NCBI RefSeq assembly: GCF_001662075.1
Contig: NZ_LYPL01000022.1
Span: 16,242 to 80,241 of the forward strand
Direction of reading: 5' to 3'
Length of the DNA: 64,000 nucleotides
Source: Rhizobium bangladeshense
GTDB taxonomy: Bacteria > Pseudomonadota > Alphaproteobacteria > Rhizobiales > Rhizobiaceae
Shown here: positions 27,097 to 36,729 of the stretch, in pieces
How the letters are laid out: the number at the start of each line of letters is the position of its first letter
Position numbering within the stretch: the first letter of the stretch is position 1
Translations under genes and position numbers: made by a program
Notes under the pieces: generated by a model
Told to the model about the DNA's origin: nothing
The model's input: only the letters and a program-made list of their open reading frames with translations
Database searches by the model: none

Positions 27097-30000
27097 CGCC
27101 GCCAACTTCCTCATTCTCGGCCGTCGACCATTCGGAGACCCGGGCGAGATGATCGTAGTCGCCGCCGAAATCAAATTGCTGTGCCGGAATGAGCCGCGAG
27201 GTAAAGCCCTTTTCGCCGGATTGCAGCAAACTTACGAACTTGATCAGCTGGTCGACCGATTCCTCGGCAAGGTCGAGTGCCGATTTCGCTTTGTCGCTGC
27301 GGGCGGCGTTTTCATTGTTGACCATATCGACCTGGAACCGGTTTCCGGGACGTAGGCGGACATAGAGCAGATCCTGCGGCGTGAGGCTGCCGGCATCGCG
27401 AAAGGCGCCGGCGCGCAAGGCCGCCGCTTCCAGTGCGAGCTGCGGGTCGAGAAGCGCGCGTGCCTGCGCCGGCGAGGGGTTGTAGCCGGTCTTGTAATCG
27501 ATGATATCGGCGTCGTTCGGCCCGATAATGTCGATCCGGTCCGCGACGCCATTGAGCCGGATATTGATTGCCTCGAGCTCCACGCCGCCGCGCACTTCCG
27601 TCAGCGTCCGGCGGATGGCTGGCCGTCGTCCGGCCTCCCATTCGAGGAAGGCGCGCGCCACTTCGCGAAAGCGCGGCCGCCAGACGGCATCGATATGCGG
27701 CGGCAGCTTTTCCATGTCGAAAAGCTCGGTCAGAATCTGCTCCATCGCCGCTGCTGCCTCTGGCGTGCCGGCCACATGAGCCGCGCGGATGAACCGGTCG
27801 ATGATCGTGTGATAGAGCGTACCGCGTTCGGCTGCTCCGGGATCGCGATTGAACGCGTCGACCGGATCGAGCCGCAGGATGCGACGGGCGTAGATGGCAT
27901 AGGGATCGCGGCGCAGCCGTCCGACCTCGCTGAAGGAATAGGATTTCGGCTGCAGCACCAGCGGCGGTTTCGGCGAGGGCCGCTGCGCCGGCGCCTGGCT
28001 CTCTCCGCGATCGATGAGACCAGCCCATTGCAGGAACCGGGTGCCACGCCCCTTGAGTTCCGCCTCGAACGCCTCCCCGCCGAGCGCCATCAGCCGCTGC
28101 AGCCAGCGCGAGGCGACCGTCGGCGTCGAGCCCTGGCGCAGCGCTCTGGAATAGATCAGGTGGCGGGTGCCGTTCGCCATCTCGAAATCATGCGCCAGCT
28201 GGCCGATGCGCCGCTCCGGCGGTTCGAGCCCGATCTCCGTCTTCATCATGCGCGGAATGAAGGGATTGTTGGCGCTCTGCCCGGGCCATGAGCCTTCATT
28301 CAGCCCGCCGAGGATCAACGTATCGACGCTCTGCAGCCGGGCTTCCAGCGTGCCGAAGATGAACAGCCTGGGGTGGCTGAGCGCCCGTGGTTTCACCGCA
28401 TGGCCGGCGGCGAGCGCGGCCATGATGTCGATCCATTGCGGCCCGTCGGCCTCCATCTGCCCGTCCGTGTCGATCACTTCGCCGAGAAGGGAGGCAAGCG
28501 CGTCCCCCGCCTCGTTCGACCAGAGATCGGCAAGATTGCCTTGCGGATCGGCCGCGACCGCTTCGAGAGCACGGCCGGTGCGCGCGGCCCATTCGGAGAG
28601 GGTGAAGCTCGCCGTCTTGCCGCGATCCTCCGGCCGGTGCCCTACCAGCGCGGCGGCAAGGGGCTCCGTCGCCCGGCCAACCCGGCGGGCAAGCTCGAAT
28701 GCGGCATCGGCGGCCTCTGCGGGAAGCGCCTTTCGCCATTGCGGTGCGTGCCTGTCCAGGGCCTGTTCGGCAAGCTGATGGATCAGCAGCGTCTCCAGCG
28801 CACTGATATCCACTTCCGCCACCCCGCCGCGCAGCGCCAGCAGTTCGAGCGCTTCGGTGGCGGAAATCAGGGCGTCGCGTTCGAGTCCGAAGCGGGCCAG
28901 CGGATGCTTGAGCAGCGAGACGATCGCCACCGGATCGCCCGGGCGCAGCGCTGCCTCAAGCAGCAATTGCAGCAAGCTGCCCTGCGGCGTGGCCGAAAGC
29001 GGCGTGCCGGCCGAATCGTCGGCCAGGATGCCGAAGCGGGAAAGCTCCGCCATCACCCGACGGGCTAGGTTGCGGTCCGGCGTGATCAGGGCTGCCCGGC
29101 TCTCGCCGTCCTGCCCCGGCCGTTCCAGCGCCAGTCTGAGCGCGACGGCAATCGCGGTTGCTTCCTCGCGCTCGTTGGCGGCTTCAATCAGCGAGACGTC
29201 GTTGAAGGCCGAAGTCAGCGCTGCCGCGGACAGGTCGCTCTTCCATGTTCCCCAGTCGCTGGTCGCCTCTGCAGGGGCAAGCGCCCGGGACAGGATTTCG
29301 GCGCGCCGGTCAAGATCGGCCTCCGGTCTGTCAAGGGTGCCGACATCGGCCCTTATCAGCCTCAGCCTCTTGAGCAGCGACGACAGCCCGTATTGCGGAT
29401 GGCTCCGGCTGGCGGGATTGGCATGCTGGCCCGGGGCCGGTTCCGGCGCGACCATCTGCCAATGTCCTTCGGGCATGGCGAGATCGAGGCCTGGAAGCAC
29501 GATCACGCCTTCAGGCAGATCGGCGACGGCTGCAATCAGATCGGCGGTCGCCGGTACCGAACCCGTCGACCCGGCGATGATGACCGGCCCGCTGGGCTTT
29601 GCCGCCGAAAGCCGGGCTGCTTCGGCCCTGAGAATGGCGTTCCTGTGCCGCGCCGGCGACGATTTGCCGAGTTCGGAAAGCCGCGCCGGCCAGAAGGCGC
29701 TGGCGATCTGCAGAAACTCGGCCGTCAGCTGCCACCAGGCGGCATAGTCGCCGGTATCAAGCTTCGACAGTTCCGACCAGTCGAGATCCTCGGTTTCGAT
29801 GGAATCGATCAGCTCGGCGAGGTTGCGGGCAAGCCAGATCGCGTCGGCCGGGCTTGCCGGCGCAACGAGCGGCGAGTCCGAATGAATATGGCGGACGATC
29901 TCCGGCAGTTTGTTGCGCCAGGCAAGGATCAGGCGCGCCAGTTCGAGCAGCCGAGCAGCATTCGACAGCGGCTGGGCAAGGTCGATCGTGGCCGGCAGCG

Positions 30001-30283
30001 CCTCGTCGAAATAGCCGCTGTCATCGTCGGTTTCGCCGAGGGGGCGGATGATGGGCAGGATCGCCGACCGGCCGCCAAGCAGATCGACGAATTCCGAGCG
30101 CAGCACACGCACGGCGCGCCGGGTCGGCAGATAGATGGTAACTCTGGCGAGCGACAGCGGGTCGTCGGCGTTATGCCGGAAGAGCGGCGTCAACCGGCCG
30201 TCGCAGAGTGTCGTCGCCAGGGTTTTCAGGAAGGGAAGGCCCGCCGGGATCGTCAGGATTCGTGGCTGGTGCCGCTCCCTCAT
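27089..30283 (-). CDS. addB: Double-strand break repair nuclease subunit AddB (alphaproteobacterial type)
   Basis: AddB is the second subunit of AddAB. The 1064-residue protein has a nuclease domain with the motif IIDYKTGYNP near the C-terminus and RGTLYHTIIDRFI upstream of it. The N-terminal ATP-loop region (TIPAGLPFLKTL) lacks the GK[ST] of a working Walker A. I see no C-terminal cysteine cluster of the kind that binds 4Fe-4S in Bacillus AddB. Both traits fit the alphaproteobacterial AddB subfamily. It begins three bases after murU and overlaps addA. Confidence 0.94.
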   Translation of the reverse strand: MRERHQPRILTIPAGLPFLKTLATTLCDGRLTPLFRHNADDPLSLARVTIYLPTRRAVRVLRSEFVDLLGGRSAILPIIRPLGETDDDSGYFDEALPATIDLAQPLSNAARLLELARLILAWRNKLPEIVRHIHSDSPLVAPASPADAIWLARNLAELIDSIETEDLDWSELSKLDTGDYAAWWQLTAEFLQIASAFWPARLSELGKSSPARHRNAILRAEAARLSAAKPSGPVIIAGSTGSVPATADLIAAVADLPEGVIVLPGLDLAMPEGHWQMVAPEPAPGQHANPASRSHPQYGLSSLLKRLRLIRADVGTLDRPEADLDRRAEILSRALAPAEATSDWGTWKSDLSAAALTSAFNDVSLIEAANEREEATAIAVALRLALERPGQDGESRAALITPDRNLARRVMAELSRFGILADDSAGTPLSATPQGSLLQLLLEAALRPGDPVAIVSLLKHPLARFGLERDALISATEALELLALRGGVAEVDISALETLLIHQLAEQALDRHAPQWRKALPAEAADAAFELARRVGRATEPLAAALVGHRPEDRGKTASFTLSEWAARTGRALEAVAADPQGNLADLWSNEAGDALASLLGEVIDTDGQMEADGPQWIDIMAALAAGHAVKPRALSHPRLFIFGTLEARLQSVDTLILGGLNEGSWPGQSANNPFIPRMMKTEIGLEPPERRIGQLAHDFEMANGTRHLIYSRALRQGSTPTVASRWLQRLMALGGEAFEAELKGRGTRFLQWAGLIDRGESQAPAQRPSPKPPLVLQPKSYSFSEVGRLRRDPYAIYARRILRLDPVDAFNRDPGAAERGTLYHTIIDRFIRAAHVAGTPEAAAAMEQILTELFDMEKLPPHIDAVWRPRFREVARAFLEWEAGRRPAIRRTLTEVRGGVELEAINIRLNGVADRIDIIGPNDADIIDYKTGYNPSPAQARALLDPQLALEAAALRAGAFRDAGSLTPQDLLYVRLRPGNRFQVDMVNNENAARSDKAKSALDLAEESVDQLIKFVSLLQSGEKGFTSRLIPAQQFDFGGDYDHLARVSEWSTAENEEVGGDE

Positions 30284-30286
30284 GGC

Positions 30287-31018
30287 TCACGCGAACGCCC
30301 GCAACCTGCGGATCGTTTCCTCCGCCTCGCCGATCGCCTCCGGCGTTCCCACAGTCAGCCAGTGCCCATCGAGCACCAGGCCGAAAAGCCGGTCGCGTGC
30401 GATCGCCTGGTCGAAATAGATATTCAGGTTGAAGGCATCCTGTGGCGCATCGTCGAACAGCGACGGGTTCATGGCGATCGCGCCGGCATAGACAACGGGG
30501 TTGGATGGATCGTCGCGGTAACGCCTCAGCCGGCCGTCGGCCGCAAGGCTGAAGTCGTTCTTGCCGTTGTGACCAGTGGTATCTTCGATGCCGACACAAA
30601 GCAGCGCCATGTCCATCTGATCGGCATCGAAGAATCCGGCTAAGCGCTGTAGGTTCGTCGGCCGTCCCGGCTGCTCGCCGATCCAGAAGAGGTCGGCATT
30701 CATGACGAAGATATCGTCTCGGTCCAGAAGCCTCAGTCCCTTCGCCAGCCCGCCGCCTGAATTCATCAGCCCGTCCCGCTCGTCGGATATGATGATCTCG
30801 AGGCCGCGATAACCGCCGAGATGGGCGAGCATCTGGTCGGCATGATGGTGAACATTGACGACGGCCCGTTCGACGCCGGCCGCCACCAGCGCGTCCAGCG
30901 CGTAATCGATCATGGCCTTGCCGTCGATCTTCACCAACGGCTTCGGGATCGTGTCGGTGATCGGCCGCATGCGGGTTCCGAGACCGGCGGCCAGTACCAT
31001 GGCTTGTCTGATGGTCAT
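30287..31018 (-). CDS. murU: N-acetylmuramate alpha-1-phosphate uridylyltransferase (MurU-like)
   Basis: MurU converts MurNAc-1-phosphate to UDP-MurNAc in a salvage route that bypasses de novo synthesis and so the fosfomycin target. The 243-residue sugar nucleotidyltransferase has GLGTRMRP at 12-19, the lysine in PKPLVKI, MNADLFW (metal aspartate) and GTPEAIGEAE at the end. Assignment to MurU and not another NTP transferase rests on the adjacent AmgK-type kinase, which makes its substrate. It lies 13 bases downstream of the tsaE-amgK gene. Confidence 0.85.
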   Translation of the reverse strand: MTIRQAMVLAAGLGTRMRPITDTIPKPLVKIDGKAMIDYALDALVAAGVERAVVNVHHHADQMLAHLGGYRGLEIIISDERDGLMNSGGGLAKGLRLLDRDDIFVMNADLFWIGEQPGRPTNLQRLAGFFDADQMDMALLCVGIEDTTGHNGKNDFSLAADGRLRRYRDDPSNPVVYAGAIAMNPSLFDDAPQDAFNLNIYFDQAIARDRLFGLVLDGHWLTVGTPEAIGEAEETIRRLRAFA

Positions 31019-31031
31019 CTTGATCCGGAAT

Positions 31032-32543
31032 TTATGATTCGCTCTGGCCTATTCCAGCCCTTGCGCACCAATCGCGCAAGGGGGCAAGCGTCTCATGCTC
31101 GAGCGCGACGTTAAGATAGGCGAGCGTGCGCGGCATATGCTTGAGATAGCCGGGCTTGCCATCCCGCTGCAGCAGCCGCACCCAGAGACCGGCAAGTTTG
31201 CAGTTGCGCTGCGCCGACATGATCGCCCAGGCCTTCATGAATTCGGCTTCGTCGAAACCGCCCTGCGCACGGCGAAGGGAGAGATAATCGTCCATCAGCT
31301 GCCGGAAGAGCACCGGCTCGATCGTCACGCGTGCGTCCTGGACGATCGAGGCAAGGTCATAGGCCGTCGGGCCGATCATGGCGTCCTGGAAGTCGATGAG
31401 ACCGACCCGTCTGACGCCGGCCTCCTGCGGGCGCCAGATGATGTTCGGCGAGTGAAAGTCGCGCAGCAGCAGGTTCTTTTCGGCCGCGGCGAGTTCATCG
31501 ATCAGCGCGTCCCAGATCGCCAGATAATCCTTGCGCACTGCGTCCGAGGGTGCGGAGCCGCGCTTCCAGGCGATGTGCCAGTCGAGCACAAGCTGCACTT
31601 CCATCTTCATCGCCGTGCGATCGAAGTCGGGAATGTGATGCGTGTGCGCGGCGGAAACGGGGATATCCTGTGGAAACTGCATGGAGTGAAGATGGGCCAG
31701 GCAGGCGACGCTTTGCCGGTAACGCTCGGCGATCGGCCGGCCGGCGTCATCGAGCACGCCTTCTGTGCCTAAATCTTCGATCAGCAGGATGCCCTGCTCG
31801 TAATCGACCTTGTAGATCTCCGGCGCTGCAAAACCCCGTTCGCGCAACGCATCGGCGATGGCAACGAAGGGATAGGCGTTCTGTGCGAGATGCGCGACCT
31901 TGGGATAGGGCTTGCCGCCGTAGACCGGCGGCCCCTCGGGATGCGGGCGCCAGTCCATCAGGATTTTTCGCGGAGCAGCATCCGGATAGATCGCTTCATA
32001 GGCGCGCAGCGACGCATCGCCGGTCAGGAAGCGGCGTTTGGCGTCGAGATAGCCGGCCCCGTCAAGGAAATCGCGGATCGCGAAGACCCGGCGGATGCGC
32101 TGGGCCTGCTGGCCGGCGGCCTCGATCGTTGCCCGGCGACCGCTGCCCTCATGCACCAGCGCCAGGGCGATGCGCTCTGCCGGCAATTCGCTCTCAGCCA
32201 TCTCCGGCCATTCGACGAGGCAGATGCCATTCTCCAGCGCCTCGTCGAAGCCGAGTTCCGTCAATTCGCTGGCGTCGCCGAGGCGATAGAGGTCGAAGTG
32301 CGAAACCGGGATTCGCAGGTCGTAGGATTGCACCAGTGTGAAGGTCGGGCTCGGGACCTCAAGCCCATCGTCATCGGCGATGGCACGCAGAATCGACCGG
32401 GCGAGCGACGATTTGCCGGCGCCGAGATCACCGGAAAGAGCAAGGCAATCGCCGGCCTTCAAGGCGAGCGCCAGGTCTTCACCGAGGCGAATGGTGGCCG
32501 CCTCGTCCTTGAGGAAAAGCGAGATCGTATCGGTGGTCGTCAT
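31032..32543 (-). CDS. TsaE-AmgK fusion: tRNA t6A ATPase plus anomeric amino-sugar kinase
   Basis: One 503-residue chain joins two activities. Residues 1 to about 150 are TsaE, the ATPase required for the t6A modification at position 37 of ANN-decoding tRNAs, with Walker A GDLGAGKS at 38-45, SPTFTLVQSY and FDLYRL. Residues about 165-503 are an aminoglycoside-phosphotransferase-fold kinase like AmgK (MurNAc/GlcNAc anomeric kinase), with catalytic LLRDFHSPNIIW near 358 and metal site LIDFQDAMIG near 382. No stop or frameshift separates the halves. It overlaps divL by four bases and precedes murU. Confidence 0.92.
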   Translation of the reverse strand: MTTTDTISLFLKDEAATIRLGEDLALALKAGDCLALSGDLGAGKSSLARSILRAIADDDGLEVPSPTFTLVQSYDLRIPVSHFDLYRLGDASELTELGFDEALENGICLVEWPEMAESELPAERIALALVHEGSGRRATIEAAGQQAQRIRRVFAIRDFLDGAGYLDAKRRFLTGDASLRAYEAIYPDAAPRKILMDWRPHPEGPPVYGGKPYPKVAHLAQNAYPFVAIADALRERGFAAPEIYKVDYEQGILLIEDLGTEGVLDDAGRPIAERYRQSVACLAHLHSMQFPQDIPVSAAHTHHIPDFDRTAMKMEVQLVLDWHIAWKRGSAPSDAVRKDYLAIWDALIDELAAAEKNLLLRDFHSPNIIWRPQEAGVRRVGLIDFQDAMIGPTAYDLASIVQDARVTIEPVLFRQLMDDYLSLRRAQGGFDEAEFMKAWAIMSAQRNCKLAGLWVRLLQRDGKPGYLKHMPRTLAYLNVALEHETLAPLRDWCARAGIGQSES

Positions 32544-35125
32544 TCGGCAGCGGCGGAATGGGGGATATTGACCGAGGGGATACGGCAGACGACCGTCGTG
32601 CCCTTGCCCGGCTCGCTGTCGATCGTCACGTCGCCGTGATGCAGGCTGACGAAACTGTCGACGATCGAAAGGCCGAGTCCGGCGCCGCCGCGTTTTCCGC
32701 TTTTAGCGCCCGTCGCGAACCGGTCGAACACGGTCGCGATCATGTCGGGCGAGATGCCGGGGCCGCGATCGCGGACGGAGAAAACGAAATCCGTGCCTTC
32801 GCGTCGGCATTCCAGCGAAATCGAGCTGCCCTCCGGCGAGAAATTCGCCGCGTTGGAGAGAAGCTTCAGCAGGATCTGCTTCAGGCGCTGCGGATCGGCG
32901 ACGATCGAGCCGAGATAGGCAGGCGCGGTGATTTCGAGCGCCACGCCGCTTTCCTGCAGCCGATCGGCGATCTGCATCGAGACGTCGTCGAGCAGGTCGT
33001 TGAGATCGATTTCCGCATAGTTGAGACGCATGATGCCGGCATCGACGGTCGCAAGGTCGAGAATATCGTTGACGAGCGTCAGCAGAACCGAGGACGAGGT
33101 CGAGATATGGTCGATATATTCGGCCTGCCGCTCGTTCAGCGGCCCCACACCCTGCGTGCGCAGCAGGTCGGTGAAGCCGATGATATTGGTCAGCGGCGAG
33201 CGCAATTCATAGGAAACGTGCTGAACGAAGTCGTTCTTCAACTCGTCGGCCTTGCGCAGCGCCTCGTTCTTTTCGGTCAGTGCCCGCTCGGCCCGCACGC
33301 TGTCCGTCATATTGACGAAGGTCAGCATGGTCTGCGCGTTCGGCAGCGGGATGACGGCGTAGTCAAGCACGAGGCCGGAGAACAGTTCGAGCGTCCCCTG
33401 GCCCGAGCGGCGCTCGTCGTCAAAGCTGGTGATCAGTTCCGCAAAGGTCTTCCAGCCGTCCGGCCGGTCGTAGGAGGGGGCGCAGGCTTCGCCGAGTGCA
33501 CGGATATGGGTGCCGGGTTTGGCCTCAGCTTCGGTGATCCCCCAGAGCGCCCGGAAGGCCGGGTTGGACAAGCGGATGCGTCCATCCGGGCCGAACACCG
33601 CCACACCTTCGGAAAGATGGTCGATCGTTTCGCCCTGCACCTTGACCAGCGTGTTGTAGCGCGTTTCGAGATCGACCTGTTCCGTCAGGTTTTCGAACAC
33701 CCAGGTGGCGCCGCCCTGCGGGTGGGCGGTGGCGAAGACGCGTAGCGTCTGACCGTTGGGCAGGTGCCAGAGGTCCGATTGCGTATCGAGCGCGCGATAG
33801 ACGGAAAGAGCCGCTTCCTTCCAGCTTTTCCAGTTGAGCTGGTCCGGCAGCTTTTTGGCCGCCCGCAGGCGCTCGAGCAGCTCGCTATTGTCCGGCCGGC
33901 CTTCGAGAAAGGCGATATCCAGCTCCCAGAGCGCCACGAAGGCCTGGTTGTAGAATTGCAGCCGGCGCTCGCCGTCGAAGATGGCGACGGGCGTGGCGAG
34001 ATGGTCGAGCGTCTCGGCATGGCTTTTCAGCGTCCGGTCCAGCTCGGCGCGCACCGCCTCGATATCGGACACGTCGATCGCCATGCCGGCCGAGCCGCCG
34101 GGAAGCGTGACGTCGACGACATCGAAGAATGTTCGGTTGCCATGCACGACCGTCGAGATCGTGTCGTGGAACGGCGATTCCGGCGTCGTCGTCGCGCGAA
34201 TGCGTTCGCGCGCCACCGTCGTCAGCATCTCGCGGCCTTCATTGATCGCCTGTTGCGGTGAGCGCGCCTCGACCGCGTCGCCATAGGCCTGGTTGACCCA
34301 GGTGAGGCGACCCGCGTGGTCGCGCTGCCAGGCCGGCATGTCGATCGCGTCGAGCATGGTCTGGAACGCCGAGATCGACGTCATCAGCCGGTCGCGCTCG
34401 ATCCGGAGTTCGGCAAGCTCGGCGCGCAGATTGTTGAGCGCCACGAAGCGGACGAAGGCGCGTCCGCCCGAAACCCGGCCCTGCGCCTCGAGGATCTCAT
34501 CGCGGATGGTCTCGACCACCATGTCGAAGCTCTGCGCCTCGTCGCGCAGCCGGTCGATCGCCTTTTCCAGGTCAGCGGCCGAGCGTGATTTCAGCCAGAG
34601 TCCGAAGGCCAGGAATTCGCCATCCTGCGGCGCGCCGGTCTCCGGCGGAAGCTGGCCGAGCAATTCAGGACGGGCATTGCCGTCCCAGATGACGATCCGC
34701 CGGTTCTTGTCGGCGATCAGCGCTTGATATTGTGAAATGCGTTGCTGGGCGTCTGAGAGCGCCGAGCGGATTTCCCGGCTCTCGTTTTCCAGATTGCCGC
34801 GCTGACGCACCAGCCAGAGCGTCGAAAGCAGAGCCGCCGATATGACGCCGATGACGACGGATACGCCGATGACCTGCGAGGAGGTGAAGAGGTGGGCCGA
34901 GGCTGCCGCCTGCTGCTCGCTTTGTGCCAGGACCGGCCTCGCCAGCGCGGCAAGCGCCGTGCCGGCCGCGCAGGTTTTCAAGAAGCGCGCCAATGATCCA
35001 TGCTCTTGCTTTGCGGCCTCGTGTGCCGTTGCAGATTTATAGTCTTGGCCTGCCGCCAGCGGGCGGTGATGGGCGCGAGCGCCGTCGTCCGCCTGACCGG
35101 GCAGGCTGTTTTTCAATTCCGACAT
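32540..35125 (-). CDS. divL: DivL-type atypical sensor kinase (tyrosine in place of histidine)
   Basis: DivL is the membrane pseudokinase that controls the CckA-ChpT-CtrA cell-cycle pathway through binding to phosphorylated DivK. The 861-residue protein has a membrane segment (about 85-106), several PAS-like domains (about 240-600) and a kinase core. The H-box reads HVSYELRSPLT, with tyrosine at about residue 639 where ordinary kinases have histidine. The ATP-binding domain looks intact (LLKLLSNAANFSP, RDRGPGI, GGAGLGLSI). I prefer the ATG at 35125 (GGAG upstream) over the TTG at 35149. Confidence 0.92.
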   Translation of the reverse strand: MSELKNSLPGQADDGARAHHRPLAAGQDYKSATAHEAAKQEHGSLARFLKTCAAGTALAALARPVLAQSEQQAAASAHLFTSSQVIGVSVVIGVISAALLSTLWLVRQRGNLENESREIRSALSDAQQRISQYQALIADKNRRIVIWDGNARPELLGQLPPETGAPQDGEFLAFGLWLKSRSAADLEKAIDRLRDEAQSFDMVVETIRDEILEAQGRVSGGRAFVRFVALNNLRAELAELRIERDRLMTSISAFQTMLDAIDMPAWQRDHAGRLTWVNQAYGDAVEARSPQQAINEGREMLTTVARERIRATTTPESPFHDTISTVVHGNRTFFDVVDVTLPGGSAGMAIDVSDIEAVRAELDRTLKSHAETLDHLATPVAIFDGERRLQFYNQAFVALWELDIAFLEGRPDNSELLERLRAAKKLPDQLNWKSWKEAALSVYRALDTQSDLWHLPNGQTLRVFATAHPQGGATWVFENLTEQVDLETRYNTLVKVQGETIDHLSEGVAVFGPDGRIRLSNPAFRALWGITEAEAKPGTHIRALGEACAPSYDRPDGWKTFAELITSFDDERRSGQGTLELFSGLVLDYAVIPLPNAQTMLTFVNMTDSVRAERALTEKNEALRKADELKNDFVQHVSYELRSPLTNIIGFTDLLRTQGVGPLNERQAEYIDHISTSSSVLLTLVNDILDLATVDAGIMRLNYAEIDLNDLLDDVSMQIADRLQESGVALEITAPAYLGSIVADPQRLKQILLKLLSNAANFSPEGSSISLECRREGTDFVFSVRDRGPGISPDMIATVFDRFATGAKSGKRGGAGLGLSIVDSFVSLHHGDVTIDSEPGKGTTVVCRIPSVNIPHSAAAE

Positions 35126-35261
35126 CCGCGGTATGTCTCCGTCCTTCAATGTGCCGCATTACGACAAGACATCCCATTTTCGGAGCGGTCGGACGGGGTC
35201 CGGCGCCACGAATCAAGTCTTAAAACAATACTTCGGAAGGGAATCGGCGGGAAGGGAGCGG

Positions 35262-35298
35262 CCAAAAAATAAGCCGCGGCATTTGTCAATGCCGCGGC
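35262..35298 (-). terminator. Intrinsic terminator after ahcY
   Basis: An 11-bp perfect stem (GCCGCGGCATT with AATGCCGCGGC, loop 4) is followed on the minus strand by ATTTTTT. It lies 31 bases beyond the ahcY stop. Confidence 0.92.
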
Positions 35299-35328
35299 CT
35301 CTACATCTTGTGGATATCGATGGTCAGA

Positions 35329-36729
35329 TCAATATCTGTAGTGGTCGGACTTGAACGGGCCGTTCGGCGAGACGCCGATATAGGCAGCCTGCTCTTCGCT
35401 AAGCTGGGTAAGCTTCACACCGAGCTTGTCGAGATGCAGGCGCGCGACCTTTTCATCGAGGTGCTTCGGCAGGATGTAGACCTTGTTCTCGTACTGGCCG
35501 GGCTTCGTGAAAAGCTCGATCTGCGCGAGCGTCTGGTTGGTGAAGGAAGCCGACATGACGAAGGACGGATGACCGGTGGCGTTGCCGAGGTTGAGCAGTC
35601 GGCCTTCGGAAAGCAGGATGATGCGGTTGCCCTTGGGGAACTCGATCAGGTCGACCTGCGGCTTAACGTTGGTCCACTTGAGGTTCCGCAACGCGGCGAC
35701 TTCGATTTCGTTGTCGAAGTGGCCGATATTGCCGACGATCGCCATGTCCTTCATCTCGCGCATATGATCGATGCGGATGACGTCCTTGTTGCCGGTAGTG
35801 GTGATGAATATGTCGGCCGAGGAAACGACGTCCTCGAGCAGCACGACTTCATAGCCGTCCATCGCCGCCTGCAGGGCGCAGATCGGATCGGCTTCGGTGA
35901 CCTTGACGCGGGCGCCGGCGCCGGAGAGCGAAGCGGCAGAGCCCTTGCCGACGTCACCATAACCGCAGACGACAGCGACCTTGCCGGCCATCATCACGTC
36001 GGTGCCGCGGCGGATGCCGTCGACGAGCGATTCCTTGCAGCCGTACTTGTTGTCGAACTTCGACTTGGTGACGGAATCGTTGACGTTGATCGCCGGGAAG
36101 GGCAGCAGGCCCTTCTGGCTGAGCTGGTACAGACGGTTGACGCCGGTCGTGGTTTCTTCGGTAACGCCCTTGATCGCATCGCGCTGCTTGGTGAACCAGC
36201 CCGGCGAAGCGGCAAGGCGCTTCTTGATCTGTGCGAAGAGGATTTCCTCTTCCTCGGAATGCGGGTGGGACAATACGTCCTCGCCGGCTTCGGCGCGGGC
36301 GCCGAGCAGGATGTACATGGTGGCATCGCCGCCGTCATCGAGGATCATGTTGGAAAGACCGCCATCGGCCCACTGGAAGATCTTGTCGGTGTAAACCCAG
36401 TAGTCCTCGAGCGACTCGCCCTTGATGGCGAAAACGGGAACGCCGGCAGCGGCGATCGCGGCAGCGGCATGATCCTGCGTCGAGAAGATGTTGCACGAGG
36501 CCCAGCGGACTTCGGCGCCGAGGGCCACCAGCGTTTCGATGAGCACGGCCGTCTGGATGGTCATGTGCAGCGAACCAGTGATCCGCGCGCCCTTAAGCGG
36601 CTTTGCGTCGCCGAATTCGGCGCGGCAGGACATCAGCCCCGGCATTTCGGTTTCGGCGATCGTAATTTCCTTGCGGCCAAAATCCGCAAGCCCGATATCG
36701 GCGACGACATAATCTTTTTCAGTGCTCAT
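35329..36729 (-). CDS. ahcY: S-adenosyl-L-homocysteine hydrolase
   Basis: AhcY splits S-adenosylhomocysteine into adenosine and homocysteine, relieving product inhibition of methyltransferases. The 466-residue protein starts DYVVADIGLADFGRKEI, has the NAD-binding GYGDVGKG and GNIGHFDNEI, and ends in the invariant PFKSDHYRY. The ATG at 36729 is chosen because homology begins there; the frame is open 59 codons further. It is probably monocistronic, with an unusual palindromic operator about 235 bases upstream. Confidence 0.98.
   Translation of the reverse strand: MSTEKDYVVADIGLADFGRKEITIAETEMPGLMSCRAEFGDAKPLKGARITGSLHMTIQTAVLIETLVALGAEVRWASCNIFSTQDHAAAAIAAAGVPVFAIKGESLEDYWVYTDKIFQWADGGLSNMILDDGGDATMYILLGARAEAGEDVLSHPHSEEEEILFAQIKKRLAASPGWFTKQRDAIKGVTEETTTGVNRLYQLSQKGLLPFPAINVNDSVTKSKFDNKYGCKESLVDGIRRGTDVMMAGKVAVVCGYGDVGKGSAASLSGAGARVKVTEADPICALQAAMDGYEVVLLEDVVSSADIFITTTGNKDVIRIDHMREMKDMAIVGNIGHFDNEIEVAALRNLKWTNVKPQVDLIEFPKGNRIILLSEGRLLNLGNATGHPSFVMSASFTNQTLAQIELFTKPGQYENKVYILPKHLDEKVARLHLDKLGVKLTQLSEEQAAYIGVSPNGPFKSDHYRY

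Noticed and set aside
24928..27192. Open frame of about 750 codons on the plus strand
   Set aside because: It is antisense to addA, which has complete helicase and nuclease motifs. The translation looks like random GC-rich sequence.
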